In this document: piece after piece, positions 47,286 through 59,359 of the stretch
Layout: every line of letters begins with the position of its first letter
Numbering within the stretch: the first letter of the stretch is position 1
The notes under the pieces: model-generated
Told to the model about the DNA's origin: nothing
What the model saw: the letters and a program-made list of their open reading frames with translations, nothing else
Database searches by the model: none
Position numbers and translations under genes: made by a program
Origin: Populus alba
Lineage: Eukaryota > Streptophyta > Magnoliopsida > Malpighiales > Salicaceae
DNA: 64,000 bases
Assembly (NCBI RefSeq): GCF_005239225.2
Contig: NC_133296.1
Location: forward strand, 6,262,001 to 6,326,000
Reading direction: 5' to 3'

Positions 47286-49375
47286 TAATTTGTGCTCGGA
47301 AAAAAAGCAACAAATTTCCTATATCTTAATTTGTACATTACAATCTTTAATTTCCTTCAAATTTCCTATTTCAATTAGCTTTTCCCCTCTCTCAGTTGAC
47401 AATGCAGAAAGAAAGAGAGAAATTAACAGAGAAGAGAGAATGCATGGGAACCGTGACAAGAGGGGAAAAAAAAAATTCATCAGCCATAACTCATCAACAA
47501 TCAAGAGATATTATGAATGAATCGCACCGTTGGATTTGAGATGACGAAATATAAGATCCCACGGTAACCATTTTTGGCTAAGAAAAAAGTCTCCACCAGT
47601 CAAAGTTACTGGTTACTATTCATACATAACAGTAAATTTTACAATTTCTAATTTAGTCCCTAAAATATATAATTGTTTTAAAATTGGGTATTGAACTTTG
47701 ATTTATCATTTGATTTGATTAATTTTCAATCAAAATTGGTCCGAAATTTCCAAATTTGACAATTATATTTTATTTTCACCGTAGAAAAATATCTATATTA
47801 ATTTATTGTGATAATCTAATATTAGTTAAATGGTACTAGTTTGTGTGAAATTGCAAGCAACAATGCATTATTTTTGCTAATATATATATATATAACTCTT
47901 ATCAAGTCATCACAAATCAAATTCAAGGAAAGGATAGAAAATTGTTTTATTATTTTATAAGAATATTTCAAATAGAAGATTGTATTCAATCATGTATTTT
48001 AATTCAAATTTTATACACATTTGCTTGCTTAATTTTCAAGTGCTCAAATTTGTGTCCGCATGAGGTTTGGTAAATTTGGTTCTAAAAATCTTTTTTTGCA
48101 TAAAAATACCTAATAATATTCTACAAACTTCAATAATCCCATTTTCAACTTCAAGTATCTTTAAACCGGTTTAAAACTCAAAATAAACTCGAGTCAAAAT
48201 ATTTTTTTTGGATTTATATATATACTCTTTCAAAACATGAATTAAAGGCCTAAACCACTTTCATCAAATTCTCATCTTCAATATAAACCAATCAAAACCA
48301 AAATTAGCTTTTTGTAGTAAGGATGGGGCTAGCCAAAATATTTATCTATCCCCTTCTTTTCCAACAATTTTTTTCTTTTCTATTTAAAGTCTTAAGGACT
48401 AAAAACATAAGATAAATAAAGTTTTTATGACAAAAATGTACGAAACTAAAATTATAAAAAACTAAGGATGGAAAAAACACTTCAAGGACCATATTGTAGG
48501 TTTTGGAACTTAATTGAAATTGCAATGTGTAGATGTACAATAACGTGAACAAGAAAAGCCTTCATGTAGGAAAAGTCTTCCCATTTTAGCTTTAGTTTTA
48601 ACTAGACATGGCTTGTCCTATGTCGTGTGGTGGTAATATTATTTTTTTAATACAAAAATGATGTGTATGTGGTGCAAGCGTGATTTAAAATGAGAAGAAT
48701 CCAAGACTCACATAGATTATACTGGGTTAAATAAGTTTTTTTTTTTTTTTTTAATTAGATAATAAAAAAATTAAAAATAATAGTAAATAAACCAAAAAAA
48801 ATTTTAAAAAATCACAATAACTTAAGAAAAAAATTATTTTTAAAAAGAGAAAAAAAATGTAGTTCATTTTCCAGCCAATTAAAAATGAAAGAATAAAATT
48901 GGGTAAAAAAAGAACCAAAAAAAGTAGTTCGAATCAACCCGAGTTAGCATAACAAACATATAACCTGGATAATAAAAGGCGAGTAAAGTCAGGTTAACTC
49001 GTAGTCCAAGTCATGATATCAGGATAACCCAAAAGAAAATAAATTGAAAAAAACCATAAAACTCATTAAAAAAAAATAAGGTTGAATAATGAAATAAAAA
49101 AAGAAACTAAGTTAAAAAACAAAACAATATCATTCTGCATTAACTTTTTTAAACTTGTAATCTTAGATCTTTAGACTGGAAGCACCATGCATGAAAAAAC
49201 CGCGAAGCTAATCTCAAACCAATTAAATATTGAAGGACAAAATCAAAAAAAAATTCAATTATACAAAGGGATTCAAAATAAAAAAAAAATAGAAATTAAA
49301 AAAAAATAAGGATCAAAATTGTAATAAAAAAATAAATTAAAAGAAAAATTACTTTAACAAAAGGACAAAAATATC
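47286..49375. other. AT-rich intergenic DNA
   Basis: A-rich low-complexity stretches occur from 48740 on. An ACCCGAGTTAGC/GGTTAACTCG-type repetitive text lies near 48930-49030. No gene was recognised. Confidence 0.4.
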
Positions 49376-49600
49376 AAAAGAATGAAAACTAAATTGGAAA
49401 GAAAATAATATATCATAAATTTGGATTGAAGAATGAAATTGAAAACAAATAGAAATTGTATAAAATGCTAAAAAATTAAAAATCAAAAGAATAAGAACTA
49501 AATTGGAGAAAAAAAAATATATCATAAATAAGGATTGAATGATGAAATTGAAAATAAATAAAAATTTTACAAAAAAACATAAAAAAAATAGAAATAAAAA
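49376..49600. repeat. A-rich tandem repeat, period about 110 bp
   Basis: AAAAGAATGAAAACTAAATTGG near 49376 and AAAAGAATAAGAACTAAATTGG near 49485 start two similar units, each with ATATATCATAAAT and GATTGAA.GAATGAAATTGAAAA. Confidence 0.65.
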
Positions 49601-49699
49601 AAAATAATAACCGAAATTGAACTATCAATAACTAAGAAAACAATAATGAAATTTTGAATTCTTAGCGTGATTTTTTAGGGAAAAGAGAAAAAAAACCCC

Positions 49700-49915
49700 A
49701 CAATGGAATCGTTTGGGAACGCGGTTGAAACCGCGTTCCCACAAAATTTTAATTTTTTTTTTTGCTAAAATTTAATACGGTTTGTATGTTTTGGATAGTT
49801 TTGATGTGCTGATGTCAAAAAATAATTTTTTAAAAAATGAAAAAACATCATTGACATGCATTTCGGCACAAAAAGTTATTTGAAAAGCAACCGCTACCAC
49901 ACTGCCAAACATACT
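49700..49915. repeat. MITE-like repeat with a 13-bp foldback
   Basis: TGGGAACGCGGTT (49714-49726) and AACCGCGTTCCCA (49729-49741) are perfect reverse complements separated by two bases. The remainder carries the family core TTTTGATGTGCTGATGTCAAAA and ends GCAACCGCTACCACACTGCC. Confidence 0.6.
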
Positions 49916-50129
49916 CAATGACTATTTGTTGTACCTCCACTACTACGTAGCCACCCCATTTGGAGAAAGATATCACAATGATTTCAATGGCATGATAAAA
50001 TCATATTTTTGGCTACTAAGAAACAGCATATGCTATGCAAAAAGTCATAGGCACTTTCCACACGCTAGAGCGTGCAATGCACGTGCTAATCACATTTTCA
50101 TTTTATTATGAGATTGTTATAATTCTATA

Positions 50130-50521
50130 AAAACAAATCAAAACAAATTATAAAAATCTAAATTCTCAATCAACCTAATGTTAAAGGATGAAGTTGGAAA
50201 ATGTGTTCTTGAAAAAGGATAAAAAAAACCCGAGTTAACCTGAATAAACCTATCAAACTTGTAAACTAGGTCAAAAGACTAAGATAAACATATAAAAAGT
50301 AAATCAAAACAAATTATAAAATTTATTTTTAATTAATTCAATATTAAAAGATGAAATTTAAAAAAACTTAATTAAAATAGGACAAAAAAAAGGAAAGACT
50401 CTCATCAACTCAGATTCACTCGCCAAACTTGTAACCTAGATAATGAAACTATGATAATTTTATAGAAAATAATTAAAAATAAATTGTGAAGTTTAATTAT
50501 TAATCAAGCTAATGTTAAATG
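50130..50521. repeat. Degenerate tandem repeat of about 165-175 bp running into the gap
   Basis: AAACAAATTATAAAA.TTT..TT...AATCAACCTAATGTTAAA-like text recurs near 50132, 50306 and 50470, the last broken off by Ns. Confidence 0.6.
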
Positions 50522-51021
50522 NNNNNNNNNNNNNNNNNNNNNNNNNNNNNNNNNNNNNNNNNNNNNNNNNNNNNNNNNNNNNNNNNNNNNNNNNNNNNNN
50601 NNNNNNNNNNNNNNNNNNNNNNNNNNNNNNNNNNNNNNNNNNNNNNNNNNNNNNNNNNNNNNNNNNNNNNNNNNNNNNNNNNNNNNNNNNNNNNNNNNNN
50701 NNNNNNNNNNNNNNNNNNNNNNNNNNNNNNNNNNNNNNNNNNNNNNNNNNNNNNNNNNNNNNNNNNNNNNNNNNNNNNNNNNNNNNNNNNNNNNNNNNNN
50801 NNNNNNNNNNNNNNNNNNNNNNNNNNNNNNNNNNNNNNNNNNNNNNNNNNNNNNNNNNNNNNNNNNNNNNNNNNNNNNNNNNNNNNNNNNNNNNNNNNNN
50901 NNNNNNNNNNNNNNNNNNNNNNNNNNNNNNNNNNNNNNNNNNNNNNNNNNNNNNNNNNNNNNNNNNNNNNNNNNNNNNNNNNNNNNNNNNNNNNNNNNNN
51001 NNNNNNNNNNNNNNNNNNNNN
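50522..51021. other. Assembly gap, 500 Ns
   Basis: Exactly 500 unknown bases, probably a fixed-size placeholder rather than a measured distance. It follows a tandem repeat, which is the likely cause. Confidence 0.97.
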
Positions 51022-51756
51022 ACAAGTCGGAAAAATTTAGGTTTGAAAGATTAAAAATTAGAGGGGAAGTTATAGGGGACAATGGGTTTCCTATCCATGA
51101 GCGCACAGTCCTAGTTCTCAAAGCAAAACAACGTGTTTCCTTGCAAGCCTAGTCTTTATTATCATTATTTATTTTTTTTATCAATTTAATTATAAATTTT
51201 TGTTCAATTTATTTGGTTAACTGATCATACATCCATATAAAAAAACGATTATATTTTCAGGTTTTAGATTAAATTTATGTTCTAATATCACTCATATTAT
51301 TTAAAATTTATTCCTTCAATTTCTAATCTTATGAAAAATTAGTGTTCAATTTATTTTTCTCCTTTTTTTATTTTTTAGGAAATTTTATTTTCTAAGAATT
51401 ATTATTATTACTTTTCTTTATGTATGGGTTTTGGAATAAAAAAAATTTAGAACATGATTAATTTTTTCTTTTTTTAAAAGATAAATCAATATAGCTTAAT
51501 TATAAGAAAGATTCTCGAAATTTAAATGAAAGTAACATGGCTTTAAATATATATTTAATATAAAAGTTAAAAAAATATTGCGAATAATCAATCTGTCCTA
51601 ATTTTTTTTGAAGAACAAATCTAAAAATAATTTAATAATAATTGAAAGCAAGAAGTAAAAACAAATAATATTTGATCTATGTGTGAAGCTCATGTACAAG
51701 GACTAGTCCATAGGGCCTATAATTAAACGAAAAGGAAATTAGAAAAAGAGTAGCGT
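51022..51756. other. AT-rich sequence, no gene recognised
   Basis: Nothing recognised. Confidence 0.3.
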
Positions 51757-52515
51757 CTTGGCTGGTAGTTGCAAACTTAGGTTTTTTATTTTCAAATTGG
51801 CAGTTGCAAGCGATTAGTTGAACACGTAAAGTGCATTAGCTGGATATCAAATTCCAGTTCGTGAATAACTTGTAATTACTAAACTAGGGAAAGCCAAATA
51901 CTAGTTAGTAACTAAAAAAAGTTAGCATGCGCTAGCTTAATCTAACAAAGATAAGGATTATCTTCCTTCGACAGGTTGCTGTACGTTCGAAATGAAGTTA
52001 GGGCTCCTAATCGAATACACGGGAATTTGGTAGCAAATGGGAGAGACGACGAAGGATGAAATGATGCCTAAATTCCCTAAAAGAGTACATGTCTTGGTTT
52101 TTAAATTGGTAATTACAATTACTAGATCTTTGCAAAATGATTCTGAGATAGTATTTGCATGGAATTATTGAATGAAAATGGGATGGTCTGTGTGAACCAT
52201 TCCATCATCTTGGTCTCTTTTTTCTTTCTTTTCTAGACTAATGGTTTATTGCTGCGTGCCATTGAAGAGACTGGAAAAATTGATTTCCTACTGGAATCAG
52301 TCTCTTGGTACCAGTCTTCCTCCAAAGGTTTGAATCTTATAATCACTGGAGTTCCTAGCTTATGATATATAATATATACGTAATATATACGAGAGGATGA
52401 TAATATCCTATTATGTAGCTTGAAATTTGTTGACACTAGCGGTCTGAATGTCATAGAATGAAGGGGAACAACATCGTCACTACTCGTTTATACTAATTAA
52501 GGAAAAGCAGAACAA
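51757..52515. repeat. First copy of a 0.76-kb direct duplication
   Basis: Pairs with 53035-53804. Shared landmarks in the same order: CTTGGCTGG.AGTTGCAAACTTAGG, GATAAGGATTATCTTCCTTC, GAAGTTAGGGCTC, GGAATTATTGAATGAAAATG, GATAATATCCTAT, TTGTCACTACTCGT (ATCGTCACTACTCGT here). Indels of tens of bases separate the copies, so it is not very recent. Confidence 0.85.
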
Positions 52516-53034
52516 GAACATGAAATGTTTAAACAAATAAAAACAGGAAAGGGAAAGTAGGCATAACACTCTTTATAATTTGCATGCGTACCTGTTAAGA
52601 CTGAAACAGGTTGAAGCTCACTGCGCTTCAGCCTTGGATTATTGTCGACTCGAGAAATGGAAAAAGCGAGAAGGGAATGCGTCTTTGTTAACAAGGCAGT
52701 AGCAACTAGCCAGAGTGCAAGATACTGACTTATGGACGGTAGTGAGAAGATGTAAATGTCCAATAAAACTACTAGGGATAAACCAATATTGTAATCCTAC
52801 GGCCTTGGTTTGTTCTGTGAGAGATAGATACATGAGATTTTAACTTCAAACCAAGGCCGTAGGATTACAATATATATATATTGAAGATCTAAAGAAAGCC
52901 GACGCCCTCATATCTCTGTGTCCATTAAGATTACTTGGAATAAACCAGAGTGGGCCTTGGTTTGTTCTGTGAGAGAGAGATACATGAGGTTGGGTTGAGA
53001 AAGAGCAAAATGAAAGCGTAGAAGTTGCATTCAT
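52516..53034. other. Spacer between duplicated copies, with hairpin
   Basis: Contains the perfect hairpin at 52786-52873. A direct repeat of its loop side (GGCCTTGGTTTGTTCTGTGA, at 52801 and 52953) also lies here. On the minus strand, 52763-52592 reads as an uninterrupted hydrophobic-led peptide followed by a plausible GT donor (ACAG|GTACGCAT), a possible exon remnant with no recognised family. Confidence 0.5.
52786..52873. repeat. Perfect 27-bp inverted repeat with 34-base loop
   Basis: The arms 52786-52812 and 52847-52873 are exactly complementary, with loop 52813-52846. A transcript would form an uninterrupted 27-bp stem. It may be a small foldback element or a hairpin RNA source. Confidence 0.9.
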
Positions 53035-53804
53035 CTTGGCTGGCAGTTGCAAACTTAGGTCTCGTTTTTCAAATTGGTAGTTGCAAACGATTACTTGAGC
53101 ATTTAATGTATTCTCCACGACACGATAAGCTCATAAATGTAGATTACATTTGTGACCAACTTGTTAAGCAAGGGAAACCAAATACTAGTTTACGTGTGTG
53201 GTTAGTGACGAAAAAAAGTAGCATGCGCTTGATCCAACGAAGATAAGGATTATCTTCCTTCAATGATTTGAAAAATGGTCGTCATCAGTTCAAAATGAAG
53301 TTAGGGCTCGTAATCGCAAGGAAATGGGAGAGATGAAGTATGAAATGATACTCAAATTCCCTGGAAGACATGTCTTGGCTTTTTAACCAAGTAATTACGT
53401 AAAATGACTCTGAGATAGTGCGGAATTATTGAATGAAAATGAGATGCTCCATGTGAACCATTCCATTTCTCTTTCCCTTTTATCATCTTGGTCTCTCTCT
53501 CTCTACTACTGTCTTGTTGCTCCTTGCCAAAGATGAGATTGGCAAAATTGATTTCAGAAAAATTGGTTTCCTACTGGCTCTAATAATAATATCAGTCTTG
53601 TTCCAAAGGTTTGACTCTTATAATAATATAATATTTAAGAGGGGATAATATCCTATAATGTGTCTTGAAATTCGGAGACCTTAATGTCGCAGAATGAAGC
53701 AGAACTAACAACATTGTCACTACTCGTCTATATATGTGCACTATAAAAGGACCACATTTGTATTAATGGGATGAAATATATAGTTAAGGAAAAGCAAGCA
53801 GAAG
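53035..53804. repeat. Second copy of the 0.76-kb direct duplication
   Basis: See 51757-52515. This copy keeps CTATAAAAGG near its end (53741-53750), a TATA-like sequence absent from the first copy. Confidence 0.85.
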
Positions 53805-53820
53805 TTAGAGTAATGTCCAC

Positions 53821-53852
<32 letters not shown>

Positions 53853-54499
53853 CGTTGGGACACCTGGGTAGGAGTGCAGTGTGTCTGTTTTCTCCCTGTT
53901 CTTTCTATGGGTATATATTCATTTATTAGAAAATCAAAAATTGGTGAATAGATAAAGAAAAGGGAGAAACGAAGAATGGTTGGTGGCTTGTTCGTTGATG
54001 GAAGAATGTGTGCGAACAATCCAATCTACAACTTGTATATTAGATAGGTAATTAAAGAGAATTTTATTTTATATTAAAGAAATAAGATTTTATAATGCGA
54101 TGAACTCCAAATCAATAAATTTAGATGTTGCAAGAAAAATTGAAAAGGAAAAACTAAAATTGATATATATATTGTACTTCGCACTTGATGTTGTATAATA
54201 TTATGGTATAACATAATGATATGATGCCGAAATTCCATGGAAGCAGCGGCGGATCTGTAACATGTGCTCGGAAAAAAAAAAAAAAACTATTTATTTGCTA
54301 TTCAAGTTGTATCTTCACTAACTAGAATAATAATAATGGTACTGGAGCATTCCACTATAACATCAACATTTAAACAATTTAATACTATAAAAGGAAAGGA
54401 TAAAGATTGCTAACAATAAAACAATTATTTTTTATGCTCTCTAAATAGTCAATTCTACATAAACTCAAACGTTTATTGTCTCTCCTTAAGGAAAGAGAC

Positions 54500-54587
<88 letters not shown>

Positions 54588-54859
54588 ACACCTTTATATA
54601 GAAATAGTTATTATATATATTACATTACATCATTGTACAAAAGAATAGTTGCTTTTATGGACAATCATCATAATTAATACAAAGACAATCTCTCAACAGA
54701 ACTTAACTTTGGTAGTAGAGCCGCAAAATAATCTAGCAATCTTCCTCCTTGTATCCGATCTTCATCTTCTTCTTTAGACCAAGTTGTACCTTTTCTTGCT
54801 AAATAGACAACCAAGAACTTCAACAATCTTCTGTTGCTGCATAAGCTCTTCAGTCTTTT
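53805..54859. other. Non-coding DNA with microsatellites
   Basis: (AG)n lies at about 53820-53846 and a long (TA)n at 54502-54584. No gene was recognised. Confidence 0.45.
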
Positions 54860-56266
54860 TTCTCCCCTGTGACACCATTAGTTACCTATGGTGCATCCAC
54901 TACTCATGCCATCATACCTCTTCCTCATACACAGCAGGTAATCTCTTTAAAACTCTCCAAAACCATCATACCTCTTCCTAATGACACATCACCATAACCT
55001 CCTTCTCATATGGTATCTACTACGACATCTTCATCGTCTGTCAATCTTGCATACTTATCATAGAAGCAGCAAGATCACTTAAGCATGAGCTCTCTCTTAT
55101 CTTCTCTTTATGTGGAAGTTTTGCACTTAGTTGTGGATTGTAAGACCTCCCATGACATCTGGACAAGGCTGAAAACAGCCCTAGCCTCTCTTTCCAACTC
55201 GCGGATTATGCAACTCCACGTTTCATTCCAAGATTTACGACAGAATGATGATTCTGTCAGCATCTATTTGCAGAAGTCAAAGGCCTTATTTGATGAACTT
55301 ACTACTGCTGGCAAACCAATCGTCATGGAAAAATTCAACTTGTATGTGTTTTGGGGTTTACGTAATGATTTTAAGGATCTTGTCACCAGCTTGTCTACCA
55401 AGGTTGATCTCATCTCCTACACTAATCTTCATAACAATCTCCTTACACATGAGTTTCTCCACAAAACTTCTCTCTAACCTGTCATAACAAGTCCTCTCTT
55501 ACCACCTCCAACATAGCAGTCATCTGTGTTTTTTGTGCAACACCATTCTGGCTTTAGTACTGGCAGAAGGGGTCAGTTTTGTGGAGGCTGGAGGCATAAC
55601 AATTACAGCAACTATTATCATGGAAGTTATGGCAATGGCTCAGCCGAGAACTTCAACACTCACAATTATGCTTCAGGCCAGCAATTTGAACAACAGGGAA
55701 ATCGTTTCTCCTATGGTTCTCCCTTTTGAACTACAAGCAATTTGGGTAGCAAGGTAACCATTTTGGTGGTTACATTCGCATCGTGATGTGTCAGTTGTGT
55801 TATGAATATGGGCATACTACCCAACAGTGTTCTCAGTTGGCTACTTATCCTCTCCAAGCTAATGTCAATCTCACATTTAATAATGCCCCTACAACCACTC
55901 TTGTTACTTGGTTTCCTGATACAAGTGCAAATCATTATGTGACGTCAAACCTTGTAAGTATAACTAGTTCAGAACCTTACCTTGGTAATGATCATCTGCA
56001 TGTTGGTAATGGTAAGAGCCTTATTATTTTGAATATTGCTCACCCTAAAATTCATTCACCCAAATGCACGTTTATTTTATCCAATATTTTACATGTTCTT
56101 GACATTAAAAAGCCTTTGCTATTTGTTCAAAAAAAATTTCTTAAGAATAACATCTTTTTAAAAAAATTTATTCCTTTTTATTTTATGTTAAGGATCTCAT
56201 GACAAAGGAAGTGCTTCTTTCTAGTCAGAGTAGAGATGATCTATATGTTTTGTTTGAGTCGTCTGC
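54860..56266 (+). pseudogene. Ty1/copia gag-protease remnant
   Basis: QVISLKLSKT (about 54936) begins the copia gag. After a deletion, 55040-55477 gives SSLLSSLYVEVLHLVVDC, HDIWTRLKTALASLSNSRIMQLH, LKQ.DDSVSIYLQKSKALFDELTTAGKPI, LVTSLST and LLTHEFLHKTSL, the UBN2-type gag domain. A Gly/Asn-rich linker (55526-55729) follows, then the knuckle CQLCYEYGHTTQQC and the protease segment WFPDTSANHYVT, then a pre-integrase segment. Stops and frameshifts are scattered. It is cut at 56266 by the CACTA terminus; the integrase, RT and LTRs are not in the window. Confidence 0.85.
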
Positions 56267-58261
56267 CACTACCAAAAATTCGCTTAATAGCAACGGATTT
56301 ACCGACGGAATATCTTTGTCAGTAATTTGAGGTCGAAATTACCGACGGAATTTATCCGTCCATAATTCGGTCGATTACCGACTGAATTACGGACGGAAAG
56401 TTCAAAATTAAAAAAAAAAAAAAAAAAAGGCGATTGCTGACGTGGAAGTTTTGGCAAGGAAGTTTTTTTTATGGAATCACCGACGAATTCAAAACAACAG
56501 GCCCGTATAGTGACGCGACTGGTTCACCATTGAAAATAACGACGGAATCACTGACAAATTTTAAATGGCTAATCCGTACGGTTATATGTCTATTTTCCCG
56601 ACAGAAAAGCCAACGGATACACCGACGGATATTTTTGTCTGTGAAACCGTCGGAAAAAGTTAATATAATTCCATGTTTCCAACCCTCTCCTCCCCTATTT
56701 CCCTTTCTTCTTTCTAATCCCAACTCTCCCCATTTGCAAACAGCCAACACCCAAACAAAAATTCCCTCATCTCAGCACAACAAGTTATATTTCTTGAAGT
56801 TTTGTGATCACAGCATCCGTGTTTTGATTTTCCGATGGATTTTATCAATTTTTTATAAGTAATTCTATCTTTTTAAATTTTAAAAATATAAATTTTCAAT
56901 TTTTTTATTTATTTTAGTATATGTATTTTGTTAGTAGATGTACATGTTTTATTGTTATTTCTCAAACAAACTTGTAGTATATGAATGTATAATTTTATAC
57001 CTGTTATGGTTTATTTTAGATTTTGTAAGATTGTATTTGTTTGTAAATCGTTAAAACTTTATGGAATTACCGAATTACATGTGTTGTTTTGAAATAATTG
57101 TGTTGTTTTTGAAATAATTAATAGCTTGCTTAATGGGTCCATTTTAAGTTTTATCAATGGTATTGCGGAGTGGTAATTTCTGTAAATTTATATATATATT
57201 AACTTGTATGTATATATGGACGTTAAATAAATGTTCATAATGAATATTTAATATTTATGAGAAGTTGTGATTGGTTTGTTGGATAATCTCGAGGTAAAGT
57301 AATATTTTTGCAAGTTTATTTACCTTAGTTAAGTAATATATGATGTCATCATAATTTTGTAGAGGTTCGATATAAGTCATGGATGATCGTTCATGGATGT
57401 ATCGAGATTCACCCCAAGAATTATGGAGGATGGATTATTGTAACGGGGTTCAGGGTTTTATTAATTTCATAACATCTATTCCCAGAAATTTTACTGGAGG
57501 CGATATTAGGTGTCCATGCAAGAAGTGTCAAAATAAAAAGTATTTGCATCTAGATATTGTAATGATGCATCTTCTACACAAAGGGTTTATGGAGAATTAC
57601 CAGTGTTGGTATGCACATGGAGAAGTATTTGTTAGTAAGAGGAGAATGGGAGAAACGGTGGTTAGGTCAACTTTTAATGCTGGCAACGTGCATGAAGTGG
57701 CAAATGACAACACTAATTTTTATAGAAATATGGTTATGGATGCAATGAGAATAAATCAATGTAATGTCAGTTAATGTCCAATCATAGAAGAAGAACCTAA
57801 TGCAGATGCAGCTAGGTTTTTTGATTTGTTGAAAGATTCTAACGAACCATTATGGGATGGCTGCACAAACCACTATAAATTATCGGCCATGGCACAGGTG
57901 TTCACCATCAAGTCAGATCACGGGTTAAGTGAGGCCGGGTATGATAAAATTATTGAATGGGCAAGAAGCATTTTACCTGAAGGGAGCAGGCTGAAAGAGA
58001 ATTCTATGTTGCAAAGTCCATAATGAAACCCCTCGGTTTAGGATACTAGAAAATTGACATGTGCCCTAACTTCTGCATGTTATACTACCTTGAAAATGCT
58101 GAGATGACTGAGTGCATGACACGCGGGCATTCCCGTTACAAACCCAGAACTGGCAGGGGAAAGACTCTGGTGGCATATAAAAAACTTAGATACTTCCTGA
58201 TCACACCAAGACTGTAAAGGTTATTCATGTCACCAAGGACTGCTGAGCACATGACATGGCA
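56267..58261 (+). mobile_element. 5' half of a CACTA (En/Spm) transposon inserted in the copia remnant
   Basis: It begins CACTACCAAAAATTCGC at 56267 directly inside copia coding sequence. A subterminal region to about 56655 is rich in ACCGACGGA-type units in both directions, as in CACTA elements. A leader and intron-like AT-rich stretch precede the transposase-associated ORF. The 3' half is missing, replaced by the Athila-family element at about 58262. Confidence 0.85.
57379..58261 (+). pseudogene. CACTA transposase (TNP2-type) N-terminal fragment
   Basis: ATG 57379 opens MDDRSWMYRDSPQE, then IRCPCKKCQN and LHKGFMENYQCWYAHGE: the transposase-associated zinc domain. A stop at 57772 interrupts the frame, which then continues with EEEPNADAARFFDLLKDS, LWDGCTNHYKLSAMAQ and YDKIIEWARSILPEG. 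After a frameshift near 58015 it reads MCPNFCMLYYLENAE, RYKPRTGRGKTLVAYKKLRYF and LFMSPRTAEHMTWH, the TNP2 start. The DDE core is beyond the truncation. The enzyme would cut at CACTA ends; this copy is dead. Confidence 0.88.
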
Positions 58262-58274
58262 CCAAGCACATGAT

Positions 58275-58359
58275 GGCACCAAGCACAGTAAATTTTTGTA
58301 ATCACATTCTGAGACAGAGCGGGAAAATACTTTTTTAATTTTTCAAGAGTGGTGTCCAT
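58275..58359 (-). pseudogene. Truncated extra Athila ORF
   Basis: ATG at 58359. The first 28 or so codons match the 182-residue protein (MDTTLEKLKKYFPAL), with Ser, Val, Cys and Trp replacements further on, before diverging at the CACTA junction. The GGTCAAATGGCGGATAA leader is conserved upstream (58481-58500 on the complement). Confidence 0.75.
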
Positions 58360-58576
58360 TTTCAACTGAGAATTGGGGGAGAGATTCAAAGAAAGCAGAA
58401 AGAGCAAAGAATTGCACAAATATATACACAGATATCAGTTATCATGGGAAACTGAAAGAACCGACTTAAGAGTCACGGAGTACCGTTATCCGCCATTTGA
58501 CCGGGGTGAGAGAAACTAGCAAAACAAAACTCACACCAAAAAGGAACACAAAAAAAAAATTGTGAGAAAAACAAAA

Positions 58577-59352
58577 TAATCAACCTTTATCTAAAAGATC
58601 ATTCAAACCAATGGATTCATTTTCACTAGGAAACTCATCAAAGTAAGCTTTCAAACGATGTCCATTTACCTTCAAAACATTGTCATTCTTTGAATTCTCA
58701 ATATCAAGGGCCCCATAAGGATACACATGTTTCAAAATAAATGGACCGCTCCATCTTGATCTTAATTTTTCAGGAAATAAATGGAGTCGAGAATTATAAA
58801 GCAAAACTTTTTTACCAGTATCAACTTTTTGACAATTTTCACAAGTTTTGCAGAATGCATGCGTGTCCTTGAATATGGTGGGCCAATAAAATCCTTTTTG
58901 TAAGATTTTTGCAGTCGTCTTTTTTAATGAGAATTGACTCCCACATGCTTCAGAATGATAAAGTTTAATGACACTACTTACCTCATTATCCGGAATGCAT
59001 CTTTGAAATTTTTTATCAGGACAATATTTGAATAAGTTAGGGTCATCCCAATAAAAGTTCTTCACTTCGTTCAAAAACTTTCCTTTGTCTTCAGTACTCC
59101 AATGAGCTAGCAAATCTCCTGAAGCAAGAAAATTGATATTTTTAGCAAACCAAGGCATTGAACTAAGAGAAAGTAAGGATTCATCAGGAGAGTAATCATC
59201 AATTGGTGGGATGTCAAATGTCAAATCTATTGTCACTCTTGACAAAAGATCGACATCAACATTTTTGGTGCCTTTTTCATCCGTGATTTCTTCCTGAGAA
59301 TAAATCATTTGCAAATCTTCAGATTCATCCAACTCAATATTACTCAAAGTAG
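58577..59352 (-). pseudogene. Collapsed RNase H-integrase fragment
   Basis: The minus-strand frame joins the protease-RT linker ([11 protein letters not shown]) straight to the RNase H end ([15 protein letters not shown]), deleting RT. It continues through the integrase zinc region (HSEACGSQF, where the second His is replaced by Gln, then CKTCENCQK), then jumps to the integrase tail ([32 protein letters not shown]). The DD35E core is missing. The deletions are clean and in frame. It ends near 58577 with LLDKG. Confidence 0.88.
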
Positions 59353-59359
59353 ATTCAAG

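Noticed and set aside
50504..51121. Long open frames across the N block
   Set aside because: They are artefacts of translating unknown bases.
54385..54591. Repetitive Tyr-Ile frame
   Set aside because: Translation of a (TA)n microsatellite.
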